A stretch of 64,000 bases of DNA, from contig NZ_JBNHEQ010000298.1 in assembly GCF_050016015.1 (NCBI RefSeq), positions 8,795 through 72,794 of the forward strand, in the 5' to 3' direction. Positions 29,186 through 39,574 of this stretch are shown here, in pieces. This DNA is from Trichodesmium sp002260545. GTDB taxonomy: Bacteria; Cyanobacteriota; Cyanobacteriia; Cyanobacteriales; Microcoleaceae. The notes beneath the pieces are model-generated. The model did no database searches. It was not told where the DNA came from and was given only the letters and a program-made list of their open reading frames with translations. The translations under genes were made by a program, and so were the position numbers. Positions within the stretch are counted from its first letter, which is position 1. Each line of letters starts with the position of its first letter.

Positions 29186-30640
29186 TGACACTCCACGGAC
29201 TAAAGTCGCGTGGATTCTTAAGCGGAATAAATTTGATGGACTTTCCTCACGTCAAATTTAACCCTTAATGGCATGGCCAAAGATGCCTCTAGTCTGTCCG
29301 GGGTAAACCCATTCAGGTTGCTTTTTGCTCCAATATTTGCAGCTCCGTTGCAGTCAGCATTTATCAATTTTCCTTGCTTAGTTTTGTACAAGCCACGCTT
29401 GATTCGTTTGCCACTAAAACTATATTCAGTAGGGTTATCAGCATTGTAAACAGGTATTTTATCTCTATCTAAAAAACTAGCTTTAGAGGTATAAGACTCC
29501 TCTTGTTCTTTGTAAGTTAAACCATACCTATCACACATACCTTTTAGTTTTAATCTGAAATTATGGTGTGGTATTTGCACAAATTTTTGATTAGTTTTTT
29601 TACCTAAATTGAGATTTTTTTTCATTCCTGGATTTACACCTACAACAATAGTAGATATATTGTTTTCACTACACCAGTTGATTAAATATCTAGTTGCTTT
29701 ATTTAAGTAATCTCTAACTTTATTGTTTCGATTCACCGTAATACTGACTTGCTTTTTGGTTAAATCTTTAATACCTTGTTTATCCTTTATAGACTGTAAT
29801 CTAGAATTTTCCTTGTTGTACCACTGGTTGATTGATTTAAGTTTTCTACCGTCTAAAATAAACGATGACCCAGTATTTGATATACAAGTTGCTAGATTAT
29901 CTAGACCAAGGTCTATTGCTAGTGCATGATCAGATTTTACTGCTGGCTGTGGGTTCTCTTCTGTAATAAATTCAACTTCAAAAAACCTAGCGTCAAATCT
30001 AGGAATTATCCGAACTTCTTTCAGATTTTTACCTGCTAATCTTTCAGGAAAAGGGATTTTTACTGCACCATATTCAGCCTTAAATTTTATAGACATTGGG
30101 ATATTAAAATACCCATTTCTTACTTTGATTCGAGGTATTATTAGAGGAAAATAACCTTCTTTATTTAGATATCTAGGTAATCGTATTTGTTCAAAACGAT
30201 ATAAACCTTCTGTCGCCTTCTGAATTAAGTTGAAAAATGACTTAAAAGACCTATCTACAACTTTTAAAGTTTGCTGTGCGATGTCGGTTTGAAGTAGCTG
30301 GTAATTTTCGTTATCTTTGCAGTAATGGTAATTTGATTCGTATCTTAAATATCCGCCCTCAGTAAAATAGAACTGTCGTACAGAGTAAAGCCCTACATTG
30401 TACATATTCTTGGTCAATCTGCACAATTGTCTCAAGGCTTTAAATTCTTCACTAGACAGGTTTCTAATTTTGTTCTTTTGGGTTAGATACATAGTATAAT
30501 TTTCGCTGTATGATAAATATTATAGCGAAAACTGTTAGGGGTGTCAACTTGACTACGGGTTAAAACCCTTCGAGTCGTTTTCATTCAGCCGTTGAAACTG
30601 GCTGGTTTCCAACTACCCGAAACTATTTGATGAATTTAAG
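29186..30640 (-). mobile_element. IS200/IS605-type element carrying tnpB only
   Basis: The right end is the hairpin region tgacactccacggactaaag to cgcgtggattctt (29187-29217), directly after the tnpB stop. The left end contains, on the minus strand, gaaacgactcg-like sequence and agccagtttcaacggct (about 30555-30620). Both end motifs recur in the short element at 57692-57984. No tnpA is present. The left boundary is approximate. Confidence 0.7.
29218..30492 (-). CDS. tnpB: TnpB RNA-guided nuclease family protein
   Basis: This intact 424-residue protein has the N-terminal helical region (LRQLCRLTKNMYNVGLY) and the WED-like middle (RLPRYLNKEGYFPL). The RuvC triad is Asp in AIDLGLDNLAT, Glu in EEQ-ESYTSKASF and Asp in INADCNGAANIG. 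The TnpB zinc-finger cysteines are absent (TSKASFLDRDKIPVY). TnpB proteins cut DNA guided by a right-end-derived omega RNA and help the element persist. The hairpin right after the stop is where such an RNA would end. With no tnpA, movement would need a helper in trans. Confidence 0.9.
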   Translation of the reverse strand: MYLTQKNKIRNLSSEEFKALRQLCRLTKNMYNVGLYSVRQFYFTEGGYLRYESNYHYCKDNENYQLLQTDIAQQTLKVVDRSFKSFFNLIQKATEGLYRFEQIRLPRYLNKEGYFPLIIPRIKVRNGYFNIPMSIKFKAEYGAVKIPFPERLAGKNLKEVRIIPRFDARFFEVEFITEENPQPAVKSDHALAIDLGLDNLATCISNTGSSFILDGRKLKSINQWYNKENSRLQSIKDKQGIKDLTKKQVSITVNRNNKVRDYLNKATRYLINWCSENNISTIVVGVNPGMKKNLNLGKKTNQKFVQIPHHNFRLKLKGMCDRYGLTYKEQEESYTSKASFLDRDKIPVYNADNPTEYSFSGKRIKRGLYKTKQGKLINADCNGAANIGAKSNLNGFTPDRLEASLAMPLRVKFDVRKVHQIYSA

Positions 30641-30721
30641 ATTATATTCATAGGAAAAACTAGATAGATGTGATATATAAAATTAAATAGCTTATAATAA
30701 TATATTTAGGAGCTAAAAATA

Positions 30722-31096
30722 ATGACTAACAAAGAATTCCAAATATTGAAACAGCAACGTGATGCTAAACTAGCTACAGTTTTGCTCAAAATAATTGATA
30801 CTGAATGGAATCGAGTTAGTAGACAATTGGACGCTCTTGATACTGATTCTGGTGATGTTACTAAAGCAGCAATTTTAGTCGGGCAATATCAAATATTAGA
30901 TAAATTAATGGCAGCATTATCAGAAGGTAGTCTTAGTTCTGATTATGAAATAGAAGCTATATGGCGTTCAAAATTAATTCAGCGTGTTGTAGAGGGTTTT
31001 AATTTAGACCTCGATACTAACACCCCACCTCGTAAATATAAGAGTATAGCACAACAACTAGCAGAAGCTTGTGGGCTAGAAGTAATTCAAGATTAA
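30722..31096 (+). CDS. Hypothetical protein, 124 aa
   Basis: It is not recognised. The protein is soluble and helical, with KEFQILKQQRDAKLATVLLKI, DTEWNRVSRQLDAL and a C-terminal KSIAQQLAEACGLEV. A good AGGAG lies eight bases before the ATG. A hairpin (agcccgg...ccgggct, 31116-31154) separates it from the next gene. Confidence 0.6.
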   Translation: MTNKEFQILKQQRDAKLATVLLKIIDTEWNRVSRQLDALDTDSGDVTKAAILVGQYQILDKLMAALSEGSLSSDYEIEAIWRSKLIQRVVEGFNLDLDTNTPPRKYKSIAQQLAEACGLEVIQD

Positions 31097-31202
31097 TTCT
31101 GTATTATTTGATTGGGTAGCCCGGTCGGTTTTATCAACAACAACTTCCGGGCTAAGTCTAAATGTTTCTTAATAATATTTATACAAAATAGTCAGGATAA
31201 TT

Positions 31203-31994
31203 ATGCAAACTAATACAGGCAAATTCAACTCAGATATTATTCGACAGTATGCTCATTTAATTGCTATTTTAGCGGCTTTTTTTCTGAATATTTATGTAAA
31301 TCTTGCTCCTCCAAGCGGTCAAACAATAGGAGAAATTTCTAATACTATATTTAAGAATGTTTTGATTACTCCTGCCAGTTATGCTTTTGCTATTTGGGGA
31401 TTAATTTATTTGGGTTTAATTAGCTTCGGAATTTATCAAGTATTACCTGCTCAACGAGAAAATAAAATTTTACGCAGATGTCAATATTTTTTAGTAAGTG
31501 CCAGTCTATCACAAATTGTTTGGATATTTTTATTTCAATATCAACTGTTTATCCTTTCAGTTTTGGCAATGTTAGGAATTTTAGGCTGTTTGATTTGCCT
31601 ATATCTAAATTTAGGTATTAGTTATGAAAGAGTCTCAAAAAAAGATAAATGGTTAGTTCATCATCCCATCAGTATATATTTTGCTTGGATTAGTGTGGCA
31701 ACAATTGTGAATGTGGCCTGCGCTCTAGATAATTTAGGCTGGAATAGTTCACAGCAAGTTGCTATTGTTTGGACAATAATTATGTTAATAATTGGAGCCG
31801 TTATTGCAGCAATTATTAATATTCAAAAACAAGATATTGCTTATAGTTTGGTATTTGTTTGGGCATTGACAGCAATTGCAGTTCGTCATTTAGATACTCT
31901 AGTTATTGCTATTAGTGCTGGAATATTAGCTTTAGGATTAGCAGTTTTAGTTGGTCTCAAATTTTTTTCAAAAGGTTTGATTGATAAAGTATAG
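31203..31994 (+). CDS. TspO/MBR-like tryptophan-rich sensory membrane protein
   Basis: This 263-residue integral membrane protein has about seven hydrophobic segments, longer than classic five-helix TspO. The segment ITPASYAFAIWGLIYLGL matches the TspO/MBR signature near helix 2. The first helix (HLIAILAAFFLNIYVNL), the Trp-containing middle and the C-terminal helices fit the longer cyanobacterial tryptophan-rich sensory proteins. TspO relatives bind porphyrins or cholesterol-like molecules. The ligand here is not known. Confidence 0.72.
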   Translation: MQTNTGKFNSDIIRQYAHLIAILAAFFLNIYVNLAPPSGQTIGEISNTIFKNVLITPASYAFAIWGLIYLGLISFGIYQVLPAQRENKILRRCQYFLVSASLSQIVWIFLFQYQLFILSVLAMLGILGCLICLYLNLGISYERVSKKDKWLVHHPISIYFAWISVATIVNVACALDNLGWNSSQQVAIVWTIIMLIIGAVIAAIINIQKQDIAYSLVFVWALTAIAVRHLDTLVIAISAGILALGLAVLVGLKFFSKGLIDKV

Positions 31995-32358
31995 AAACCG
32001 GGTTTGTATTAGATGTCCTACCATACTGACATCTACCTCATATAAACCAGGTTTCTTATACCAATTCACTTTAAAGATGTCACAAATAGTTTCAAACTAC
32101 ATAAGTGAAATAATTTCCTGAAATTGCTCTATCGTCAAAGTTTTGATCCTACAAAATCTTAATGCATGACTTTTAACTTCCGTGAAACGGTATTATAATA
32201 CTCCAAAGCAAACAGATTTCATATCTAAATATTTATCTAAATACTTATCTAAATACTTATCTAAATTTATCTAAAAACATTCTGATAATCGTGAAACTCT
32301 ACATCTGTTATTTATATTTTAGATTAAAATGTAATGAGATAAAGTTAGGGAAAATAAT
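31995..32358. other. Intergenic with a long hairpin
   Basis: gaaaccgggttt (31996) pairs with aaaccaggtttct (32044) around a 36-base loop that itself contains agatgtcc...gacatct, so a double hairpin forms directly after the TspO-like gene. It may end transcription. Then atctaaatacttat repeats in tandem (32223-32268). Confidence 0.5.
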
Positions 32359-33045
32359 ATGGCACGGGGAGAACAAATATACACTATTAGAGAATTTCTA
32401 AATATAGATGGTGTTTACGAACATCATGGTATTGACTATGGCGATGGAACAGTTATTCATTATCGCAAAGGAACAGAAACTATTGAACGAACTTCTAAAG
32501 CATATTTTATTGATGGCAGAAAAGTTTATGTTAAACGTTACCCACTTCGTTATATTGCCGATACAGTCATTCAAAGAGCAGAAAGTAGACTAGGAGAAAG
32601 AAAATATAATATTCTTTTTAATAATTGCGAACACTTTGCGACTTGGTGTATTACTGGAGTTAGCTATAGTCAACAAATAAAAAACTTTATTCCTCTACTT
32701 CATCATATTAATGTCGAGCAAATATCAGAACCAATTAAGCAGGCAATTTTAGGCGTAAAAACTGAACTAGGTACTGCTGAATTAGTAAGTAAAGCTTTAG
32801 CAGATATTAAAGTAGCTTGGGAAAATATTCAACCTGAATATAAACAAACTTTACAGGAAATAGATAACTGGCAAAAAGTTGCGGTTGCAGCGCTTAAAAA
32901 AAACCGGGAAGATTTAGCTCGTGCTGCCTTAATTCGCAAGCGAAAACATCAAGAACGTGCTGATGAATTAGCAAATAGTTTGCAGAAATTGGCAACTATG
33001 ACAGAAACACTTTTGCGAAGTCAAAATTTAATTGGTAAAAATTAG
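32359..33045 (+). CDS. LRAT-domain (NlpC/P60-like) protein
   Basis: In this 228-residue protein the first half is an LRAT/NC-type domain: YEHHGIDYGDGTVIHY supplies the His box and FNNCEHFATWCITG the catalytic Cys. The second half is a charged helical tail (ALIRKRKHQERADELANSLQK). LRAT-like proteins are thiol acyltransferases or phospholipases. The bacterial roles are mostly unknown. Confidence 0.82.
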   Translation: MARGEQIYTIREFLNIDGVYEHHGIDYGDGTVIHYRKGTETIERTSKAYFIDGRKVYVKRYPLRYIADTVIQRAESRLGERKYNILFNNCEHFATWCITGVSYSQQIKNFIPLLHHINVEQISEPIKQAILGVKTELGTAELVSKALADIKVAWENIQPEYKQTLQEIDNWQKVAVAALKKNREDLARAALIRKRKHQERADELANSLQKLATMTETLLRSQNLIGKN

Positions 33046-33221
33046 TATGGCTAATGATATATAGCGTTTTTATCTGGGATGTGGAAATTGAGTGCTATTA
33101 AAAAGGGAATAGGGAGTGTGGGGGTGTGGGAAGGACTTACGGGACAACTAAAGTTGTAGGGTGCGTTGGAACGCACCTTAACCTTAAATCACAAACTAAC
33201 GCCCGAATTTTGTATGTACTG

Positions 33222-34094
33222 TTAAATATATTTCTGCAATAATAACCCCAACTTTTCCTTAGTTGTAGCAGGTACCTTATCCAAAGGAGTCAAAATAGCA
33301 TTTTTCAACGCTGAATGAGAATCAGAAACAAACTGATGTTCACTCAACCTCCGCACGGTTTCCTGAATAACTTTTTGAGCATTCACAGCATTTTTCTTTA
33401 AATTATCAACCACCATTTCTACAGTCACGCTATCATGTTCTTCATGCCAACAATCATAATCCGTAGATAAAGCTAAAGTTGCATAAGCTATTTCCGCCTC
33501 CCTTGCCAACTTTGCTTCTGGCAAGTTTGTCATCCCGATAACTGTTGCGCCCCAACTACGATATAAATTTGACTCCGCCTTAGTAGAAAAAGCAGGACCC
33601 TCCATACATAAATAAGTGCCACTGCGATGTACATTTACATCCTGCAAGTTTAAACTTTCCGCAGCATCCGCCAGTATTTGTGCTAGTTGGGGACAAGTAG
33701 GATTTTCAAAAGTAATATGTGCTACTATTCCTTGACCAAAAAATGTAGATTGCCTACCTTTTGTGCGATCAATAAACTGATCTACTACTACTAAGTCTAG
33801 GGGTTTAACTTCTTCTTTGAGAGAACCTACTGCAGAAGCAGAGATTAAATATTCCACACCCAGACTTTTCATACCATAAATATTGGCACGAAATGGTAAT
33901 TCAGATGGTAATAAAGTGTGGTTGCGATCGTGTCTGGATAGAAATGCTACTCGTGTTCCTTCTAAAGTACCAACAATAAAAGCATCAGAGGGAGAACCGA
34001 AAGGTGTATCTAACTTTATCTCCTCTACATCTTTGAGTGCTTCCATTTTGTATAAACCACTACCGCCAATAATGCCAATCTTTACTTCAGTCAT
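33222..34094 (-). CDS. mtnP: S-methyl-5'-thioadenosine phosphorylase
   Basis: This 290-residue protein has IGIIGGSGLYKMEAL at the start, VAFLSRHDRNHTLLPSELPFRANI for phosphate and base binding, and YLCMEGPAFSTKAESNLYRSWGATVIGMT for nucleoside binding. The DYDCWHEEHDSVTVE stretch is typical of MTA phosphorylases rather than purine phosphorylases. It cleaves methylthioadenosine in the methionine salvage pathway. It stands alone. Confidence 0.93.
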   Translation of the reverse strand: MTEVKIGIIGGSGLYKMEALKDVEEIKLDTPFGSPSDAFIVGTLEGTRVAFLSRHDRNHTLLPSELPFRANIYGMKSLGVEYLISASAVGSLKEEVKPLDLVVVDQFIDRTKGRQSTFFGQGIVAHITFENPTCPQLAQILADAAESLNLQDVNVHRSGTYLCMEGPAFSTKAESNLYRSWGATVIGMTNLPEAKLAREAEIAYATLALSTDYDCWHEEHDSVTVEMVVDNLKKNAVNAQKVIQETVRRLSEHQFVSDSHSALKNAILTPLDKVPATTKEKLGLLLQKYI

Positions 34095-34931
34095 GCTTTG
34101 ATTACCTGATATTACTCTTACTCGAATATTTTATATCATGTCTAGTTAAATACCCACAAATAATCGGTAATAGGGAACACAGAAGAGGAAATAGGCAACA
34201 GGTAATACCAAATTCAAAAAAGATCGTTACAGTAAAATCCTCTGTAAAACTATAACTATTCAGATATTTGCCCACCTCCTAACACATACCATATACCAAC
34301 AAACTTAATGTAGGAACATTTGTATGAAATAGCTATCACAGGGAAATATTTAGGATATTTGGCAGGAGAGAGAGGAGAACATTTTGATTACCGAATAATT
34401 AATAATTATTAATTATTAATTAAATAATTCAGCTTTATGAGCGCTCCCTTTCAAGGGGAAAAAGCGGTCGTTTAGCTAGCGCACAACTTTCCTATCGGAG
34501 CGCTAAACGCCATATCCAATCTCCCCGACTCGAAAAGTGCTAGGATATTTCCTTCTATTCAATTCCCTTACGGTTTTAACCACCAGGTAATTATCCATTA
34601 ATGAAGATCGATCCAGGGGACTTGATATTAGTGGATATAGGTTCGTATTATTTCGCACCAACTTACTATTTAGTAATATTTTTTGTTAAAAAACATAAAA
34701 AAAATTGTATATTCTGGTTAGATCCGCAATTATCCGTAATCTTTACCAAATCTTCATAAAAACTACCGGACTTTTATCGTAATGTAGTGAAATATCTATT
34801 GATAGTTTATATCAATATAATATCGTTTCTTTTTCTCTGGCCCACAGATTTTTTCATGTTTCTGGGGGTATCTACCATTGATTGAATATTTTTTGTTTGT
34901 GTCAAAATCATCTAAATTTTAGTTAAGAAAA
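34095..34931. other. Intergenic with a family D element and a possible family A end
   Basis: It contains atatcatgtctag (34129, a single family A-like end), a family D element (34389-34602) and AT-rich unique sequence. No gene was seen. Confidence 0.5.
34389..34602. mobile_element. Family D element, copy 3
   Basis: It runs from taccgaataattaataatt to ccaggtaattatccattaatg. The interior holds tcaaggggaaaaag and a nested gtcgtttagctagcg / cgctaaacg palindrome. Confidence 0.55.
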
Positions 34932-35138
34932 ATGAATAATTCCAACGTTGAAGCCAGAAAAATTCCCATAGAATCAGTTGTAGAAAATATTTTGGCAGTT
35001 CGGAAAATTTCCTCCAGCGACCGCCAGGTTTTAAGATTAGCTTTATTTTCGCTTCATTCTTTAAGTCTTAGAGAACAAGACCAAATTCAACAAGTTTATG
35101 AAGAATTAGAAGCGGGACGAATTAGTCTGATCAAGTAA
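34932..35138 (+). CDS. Small hypothetical protein, 68 aa
   Basis: This acidic helical protein (SSDRQVLRLALFSLHSLSLRE, EQDQIQQVYEELEAGRISLIK) looks like a genuine small cyanobacterial protein with normal codon use. The function is unknown. No strong ribosome-binding site was found. Confidence 0.55.
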   Translation: MNNSNVEARKIPIESVVENILAVRKISSSDRQVLRLALFSLHSLSLREQDQIQQVYEELEAGRISLIK

Positions 35139-36010
35139 TGGGAGTTTAAAATTTATGCCAAATTTATGAGTTATGAGCATTGAGCATTAGTGTAAAGTAG
35201 AGAATTAATTCTTGATGATTTTATCCTGTTCCCTTACCTTTGCTCAATCAAAAATTGTTGTGTTTGCTCAACATTTCAGTTAGTTATCAGATTGAGATGA
35301 AGTTCACTAGATGTATTAGCGATCGGATTTAATAACTTTCATAACTTTGATAATATCAGCTTTAATGGCAGTATTTTAGCAAAAAAACACTGAATAATTT
35401 ATTGATCGAGATTTTAACAATTAGGATTTATAGAAAACAAGGTCTTTATGTCATTACAAGCGAAAGTGTTGGCGAAGTTGTCCGTCAGGAGAGTAATCTC
35501 AAGTCAATACTTTCGTGCTAGATGCGTAATGCTAAATCTCAGCCATTTTTGCTACATCTTTTTGAGAGCATGGAAAAGGAAGTAGAGAGTAGAGAGCAGA
35601 AAGCAGGGAAATTAGGAATAATATCATTTCTCAAAAACATTTCTACATTTTGTAGAGTATGGGAGTGGGGGAGTGGGTAGGGACGTTGCATAAGGGCGTC
35701 CGTACAGGAGAGGTAAAAATAACAATAATTAATATTAAATGAGCTACAACTAGCAAAAAAAAGATTTGATATGTAATTATTAATTAATAAATGAAGTCGG
35801 ACCCAAGTATAGCATTAATGCATGGGAATTGGTATAATATCATGTCCGGATAATCAGTGATAAAAAAGTTTTTGTTTGTAGTATTGCTTGAGTAATATCT
35901 ATAACTTATTGCTCAAGCAATGCTACGAACTTTAATTATAACTATTCAACCGGACATGATATGATATGAGTCCTGAAGAATTTTGATTAATTAATTTTCA
36001 CACTTAATTT
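35139..36010. other. Intergenic, one family A element, otherwise unassigned
   Basis: It contains a family A element (35837-35963) and a gggagtgggggagtggg heptamer stretch near 35658. The rest is AT-rich without a gene. A long ttgatgattttatcctgttccc region looks repeat-like. Confidence 0.45.
35837..35963. mobile_element. Family A MITE-like element, copy 4 (127 bp)
   Basis: The ends are atatcatgtccggataat and attcaaccggacatgatat. The subterminal sequences agtgataaaaaa and tataactattcaac also occur in copy 5 at 44231. The interior holds an inverted pair tagtattgcttgag / ctcaagcaatgcta. Confidence 0.75.
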
Positions 36011-36853
36011 CTACCGCAAAAGCCAAAATCCACTATAAGTCATTCCAGAATCATCCGGTTGCACTAACAAAAAATGTAACCCCTGACTCTGCTGTTTTCT
36101 CTGCTCATAAATTTGACCTGCTGCTGACACTTCTCGATCTGAAAAAGTAGCAACTATCCACCGATCTACTAACCCTGTCTCTAAAATTAACCCATCAGGA
36201 TCGCCAGGAATATACTTTAAAAGATATGGTCGCGCAGTTTCTAACCATCTCGCTAATTTCATAGACTGACGACCACCATCTATTACTACCCCTGGTATTG
36301 GGAGTGTTGAAGATAATCCTAAATTTAACGGCAAAAGAAATTCTGGTGCTTCTAAAATAGGAATAGGACGTTCTATAATATCCTCAATATTACCAGCAGG
36401 TAATGTAGCAAATCTCCAGCGATCGCCCCACAAATTTTCAGCTAATGGTACAGGTGGAGGAGCATCTAATACTAAGGGGTCGTAAAATTCCCCAGTATAT
36501 GTTTCCATATCCTGATATTGTTGCACCCTCTCTACTAACCATTGTTTTAAAGCTGTTGTGCGTCTAGTCGGTTCGACTTTCAACCCTAACATTTGAGCTG
36601 CAGTTTCTATTAACCCCAAAGACTGAGGTCGAAATACTTGAATTATATCTGGTAAATCCTGGTCTTGACCCACTTTTTGCAGTTGTGCCATCAGCCAATT
36701 AGCGTTAACTTCTGACTGGGGACACATAGCAATAAATTCTAAGCTACGAGTGGGAGTACAAATCAACAATTCCCATAATTGTTGACCTTGTTTATGTTTA
36801 TCCTGGAGGGGACGGCGATAATAATCTACTTGCCAGATAGTTTGAGTGTCCAT
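36011..36853 (-). CDS. Tab2/Atab2-family RNA-binding protein
   Basis: This 280-residue protein has the family features: IWQVDYYRRPLQD at the start, LWELLICTP, IQVFRPQSLGLIETAAQMLGL, PVPLAENLWGDRWRFATLPA and the hallmark C-terminus GFWLLR. In plants and algae Tab2/Atab2 promotes translation of photosystem I mRNAs; the cyanobacterial role is less clear. Confidence 0.9.
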   Translation of the reverse strand: MDTQTIWQVDYYRRPLQDKHKQGQQLWELLICTPTRSLEFIAMCPQSEVNANWLMAQLQKVGQDQDLPDIIQVFRPQSLGLIETAAQMLGLKVEPTRRTTALKQWLVERVQQYQDMETYTGEFYDPLVLDAPPPVPLAENLWGDRWRFATLPAGNIEDIIERPIPILEAPEFLLPLNLGLSSTLPIPGVVIDGGRQSMKLARWLETARPYLLKYIPGDPDGLILETGLVDRWIVATFSDREVSAAGQIYEQRKQQSQGLHFLLVQPDDSGMTYSGFWLLR

Positions 36854-37035
36854 TTATTTTGAAGGAAGAAGGAAGAAAGAAAGAGGGAAATCTAGTGCTA
36901 TCTTACAACTTTGGAAACTTTGGCCAAAGTTATTTGAGGAAGTTTTTGTTCCTCTGGTGTCTAGTTTCATCTTTGAGGTAAGTCCTGTATAATTGGTCTC
37001 TTCTGACATTAAAGGGGAATTTTGGGTGAGTTTTT

Positions 37036-38225
37036 ATGGGTAATCAGGGTATAACTGCTGGCCACTTGTTGCAGCAGGCCAATCAGTTGAAGAGGGCCGG
37101 GAGGTTGGATGAGGCGGTCGCTCTCTATCGTCAGGCTATTGAAATTAATCCTAATTTTGCTTGGACTTATTATTATTTGGGAGATGCTCTTCTTAAACAG
37201 GGGAATTTAGATGAGGCGGTTGCTTTTTATTATCAAGCTTTAAAAAATAATCCTAATTCTTCTTGGCTGCATTATAGTTTGGGAGAGGCTTTAGGGCAAC
37301 AAGGAGATTCAGAGGGTGCTATTGAGTATTTACAAAAGGCTGTTGAAATTAACCCAGATTATCACAAATTTCATCATAGGTTTGGTCAAATATTAGATAA
37401 AAAAAAACCCTTGAAGAATTGTACTCACAACATACTGGAAAAGTATCTGATAAGTGGTCTTCATATCTAGTAGTATATGATCGAATCCTAAAAAGCTACA
37501 GAAATCAAAAAGTCAGATTGCTGGAAATAGGTGTTCAAAATGGTGGTTCCCTAGAAATATGGGCTAAATATTTCTCTAATGCCAAATTAATTGTAGGTTG
37601 CGATATTAACCCCAAGTGTGCAAATTTGAGTTATGAAGATCCAAGGATTCATGTCCTTGTGGGTGATGCTACCAGTGATAAGGTTAAAAGCAATCTTGTT
37701 AAGTTATCTAAAAGCTTTGATATTATTATTGACGACGGTTCTCATTATTCTTCAGACATTATAAAATCTTTTGCGAAATATTTTCCTCTTTTGAGATGTG
37801 GAGGGGTATACATAGTTGAAGACATACATACTTCGTACTGGAAAAAATATGAAGGTGGTATATTTTACCCTTTTTCTTCTATAACTTTTTTAAAGCATCT
37901 TGTTGATGTAATTAATTATGAACATTGGGGAGTAAAAGAAAAAAGAGAAAGTATATTGAAAGGCTTTTTTAAGAAATACAACTTTCAAATTGACGCTATC
38001 AATCTTCAAAGTATTCACTCAATTACTTTTCTGAACTCTATGTGTGTGATTTTTAAATCTGAACAGGAAAATAACACTATTGGGAAGCGTTGTGTTTCAG
38101 GATTAGTTGACGATATTAGCAAAGCAGAGCGGAAGGTTAATAATACCCTTAGCGTGCCACAAGACCAAAAAAATAATAGATGGTCAGATTTTGATCTTCC
38201 AGCAGATGAGAAATTTTTAGAGTGA
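37036..38225 (+). pseudogene. TPR protein fused to a SAM methyltransferase, split at an A9 run
   Basis: The first frame (37036-37470) encodes three to four TPRs (AVALYRQAIEINPNFAWTYY, AIEYLQKAVEINPDY) and reaches DKK before nine consecutive A at about 37399-37407. The continuation in another frame reads LEELYSQHTGKVSDKWSSYL, then a class I methyltransferase with LLEIGVQNGGSLEIWAKYF (motif I), FDIIIDDGSHYSSD and GGVYIVEDIHTSYW, to 38225. One A more or fewer rejoins the frames into a protein of about 395 residues. It may be a sequencing or assembly error, a true lesion, or rescued by slippage on A9. Confidence 0.78.
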
Positions 38226-38308
38226 CGGAAAAGGCTTGGCCAGTCTAGTAGATTTAATTCCTTTTAGCTAAAATTAACCAAATATCAACCTATTGTTAAT
38301 TCAATCCT

Positions 38309-39574
38309 ATGATCAATCCTGCCTTGAGTCAATTTGGTACAACAATGTCCCGCCTTACGGGTGTGCGAGCTATTATGGCAGATATTATTGCCACCCTACG
38401 AGCGGGTCAAGGTCAGGAATTTCTCAACTTCAGTTCTGGAAATCCTCTAGTTTTACCAGAAGTAGAAAAATTGTGGAAGGATTGTACCACAAAATTATTG
38501 GCAAGTCCAGAATATGGGGAAGTAGTAGGACGTTACGGTTCGTCTCAGGGTTATCAACCGTTTATTGATGCAGTGGTTAATGACTTTAATTCTCGCTATG
38601 GGTTGAGTTTGAGCGATCGCAACGTTTTGATTACTCCAGGTTCTCAGTCTATATATTTCTATGCTGCTAATGCTTTTGGCGGATATACTGACAGCCAAAT
38701 TCTGAAAAAAATTGTCCTACCCCTCAGTCCAGATTATACAGGTTATGGGGGAGTTAGTTTAGTGCCAGAGGCAGTAGTTGCCTACAAACCAACTCTAGAT
38801 ATTGATTTTGAGGGTCATCGCTTCAAATATTGTCCCGACTTTAGTCAATTGGTTATTGATGAAAATACTGGTTGTGTTATTTTTTCACGTCCCTGTAACC
38901 CTACTGGAAATGTTATTAGTATTGATGAGGTGAAAAAAATTGCTCATCAAGCTGCTGTTTATGATGTGCCAGTATTTGTAGATGCTGCTTATGCTCCCCC
39001 CTATCCAGGATTAAATTTTGTGGAGATGGACCCTGTTTTTGGGGACAATATTGTTCATTGTCTGAGTTTATCAAAGGCTGGACTTCCAGGAGAAAGAATT
39101 GGCGTTGCGATTGGGAATGAACGAATAATTGAGGTTTTGCAGGCGTTTCAGACTAATATGTGTATTCATTCGCCTCGTTATGGACAGGCGATCGCTACTG
39201 ATGCAATTAATTCTGGCGCTCTGGCAGAAATTTCTACTGAAGTGATTCGACCTTTTTATAAAAATAAATTTTCGATTTTAGAATCAACTTTAGAAAAAGT
39301 TTTACCGAAAAATTTGCCCTGGTTTCTCCATCGTTTTGAGGGAGCTATTTTTGCTTGGTTGTGGTTAAAAGATTTACCGATGACTGACTGGGAATTTTAC
39401 CAAAAGTTGAAGGAAGTGGGGGTTATTGTTGTGCCTGGTAGTTCATTTTTTCCTGGTTTGCGTGAAGAATGGGTTCATAAACAAGAGTGTATTCGGATTA
39501 GTTTGACAGCTTCTGATGAGGATATTCAAGAGGGAATGAAACGTTTGGCAAAAATGATAATTTCGATTTTTTGA
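38309..39574 (+). CDS. avtA: Valine-pyruvate aminotransferase-like enzyme
   Basis: This 421-residue fold-type I PLP enzyme has FSSGNPLVLPEVEKLW at the start, VLITPGSQSIYFYAANAFGG, FSRPCNPTGN, FVDAAYAPPYPG, the PLP lysine in HCLSLSKAGLPGERIGVAI and IRISLTASDEDIQEG at the end. The pattern fits valine-pyruvate transaminases, which swap amino groups between valine and pyruvate. Substrate assignment rests on family look only. Confidence 0.85.
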   Translation: MINPALSQFGTTMSRLTGVRAIMADIIATLRAGQGQEFLNFSSGNPLVLPEVEKLWKDCTTKLLASPEYGEVVGRYGSSQGYQPFIDAVVNDFNSRYGLSLSDRNVLITPGSQSIYFYAANAFGGYTDSQILKKIVLPLSPDYTGYGGVSLVPEAVVAYKPTLDIDFEGHRFKYCPDFSQLVIDENTGCVIFSRPCNPTGNVISIDEVKKIAHQAAVYDVPVFVDAAYAPPYPGLNFVEMDPVFGDNIVHCLSLSKAGLPGERIGVAIGNERIIEVLQAFQTNMCIHSPRYGQAIATDAINSGALAEISTEVIRPFYKNKFSILESTLEKVLPKNLPWFLHRFEGAIFAWLWLKDLPMTDWEFYQKLKEVGVIVVPGSSFFPGLREEWVHKQECIRISLTASDEDIQEGMKRLAKMIISIF

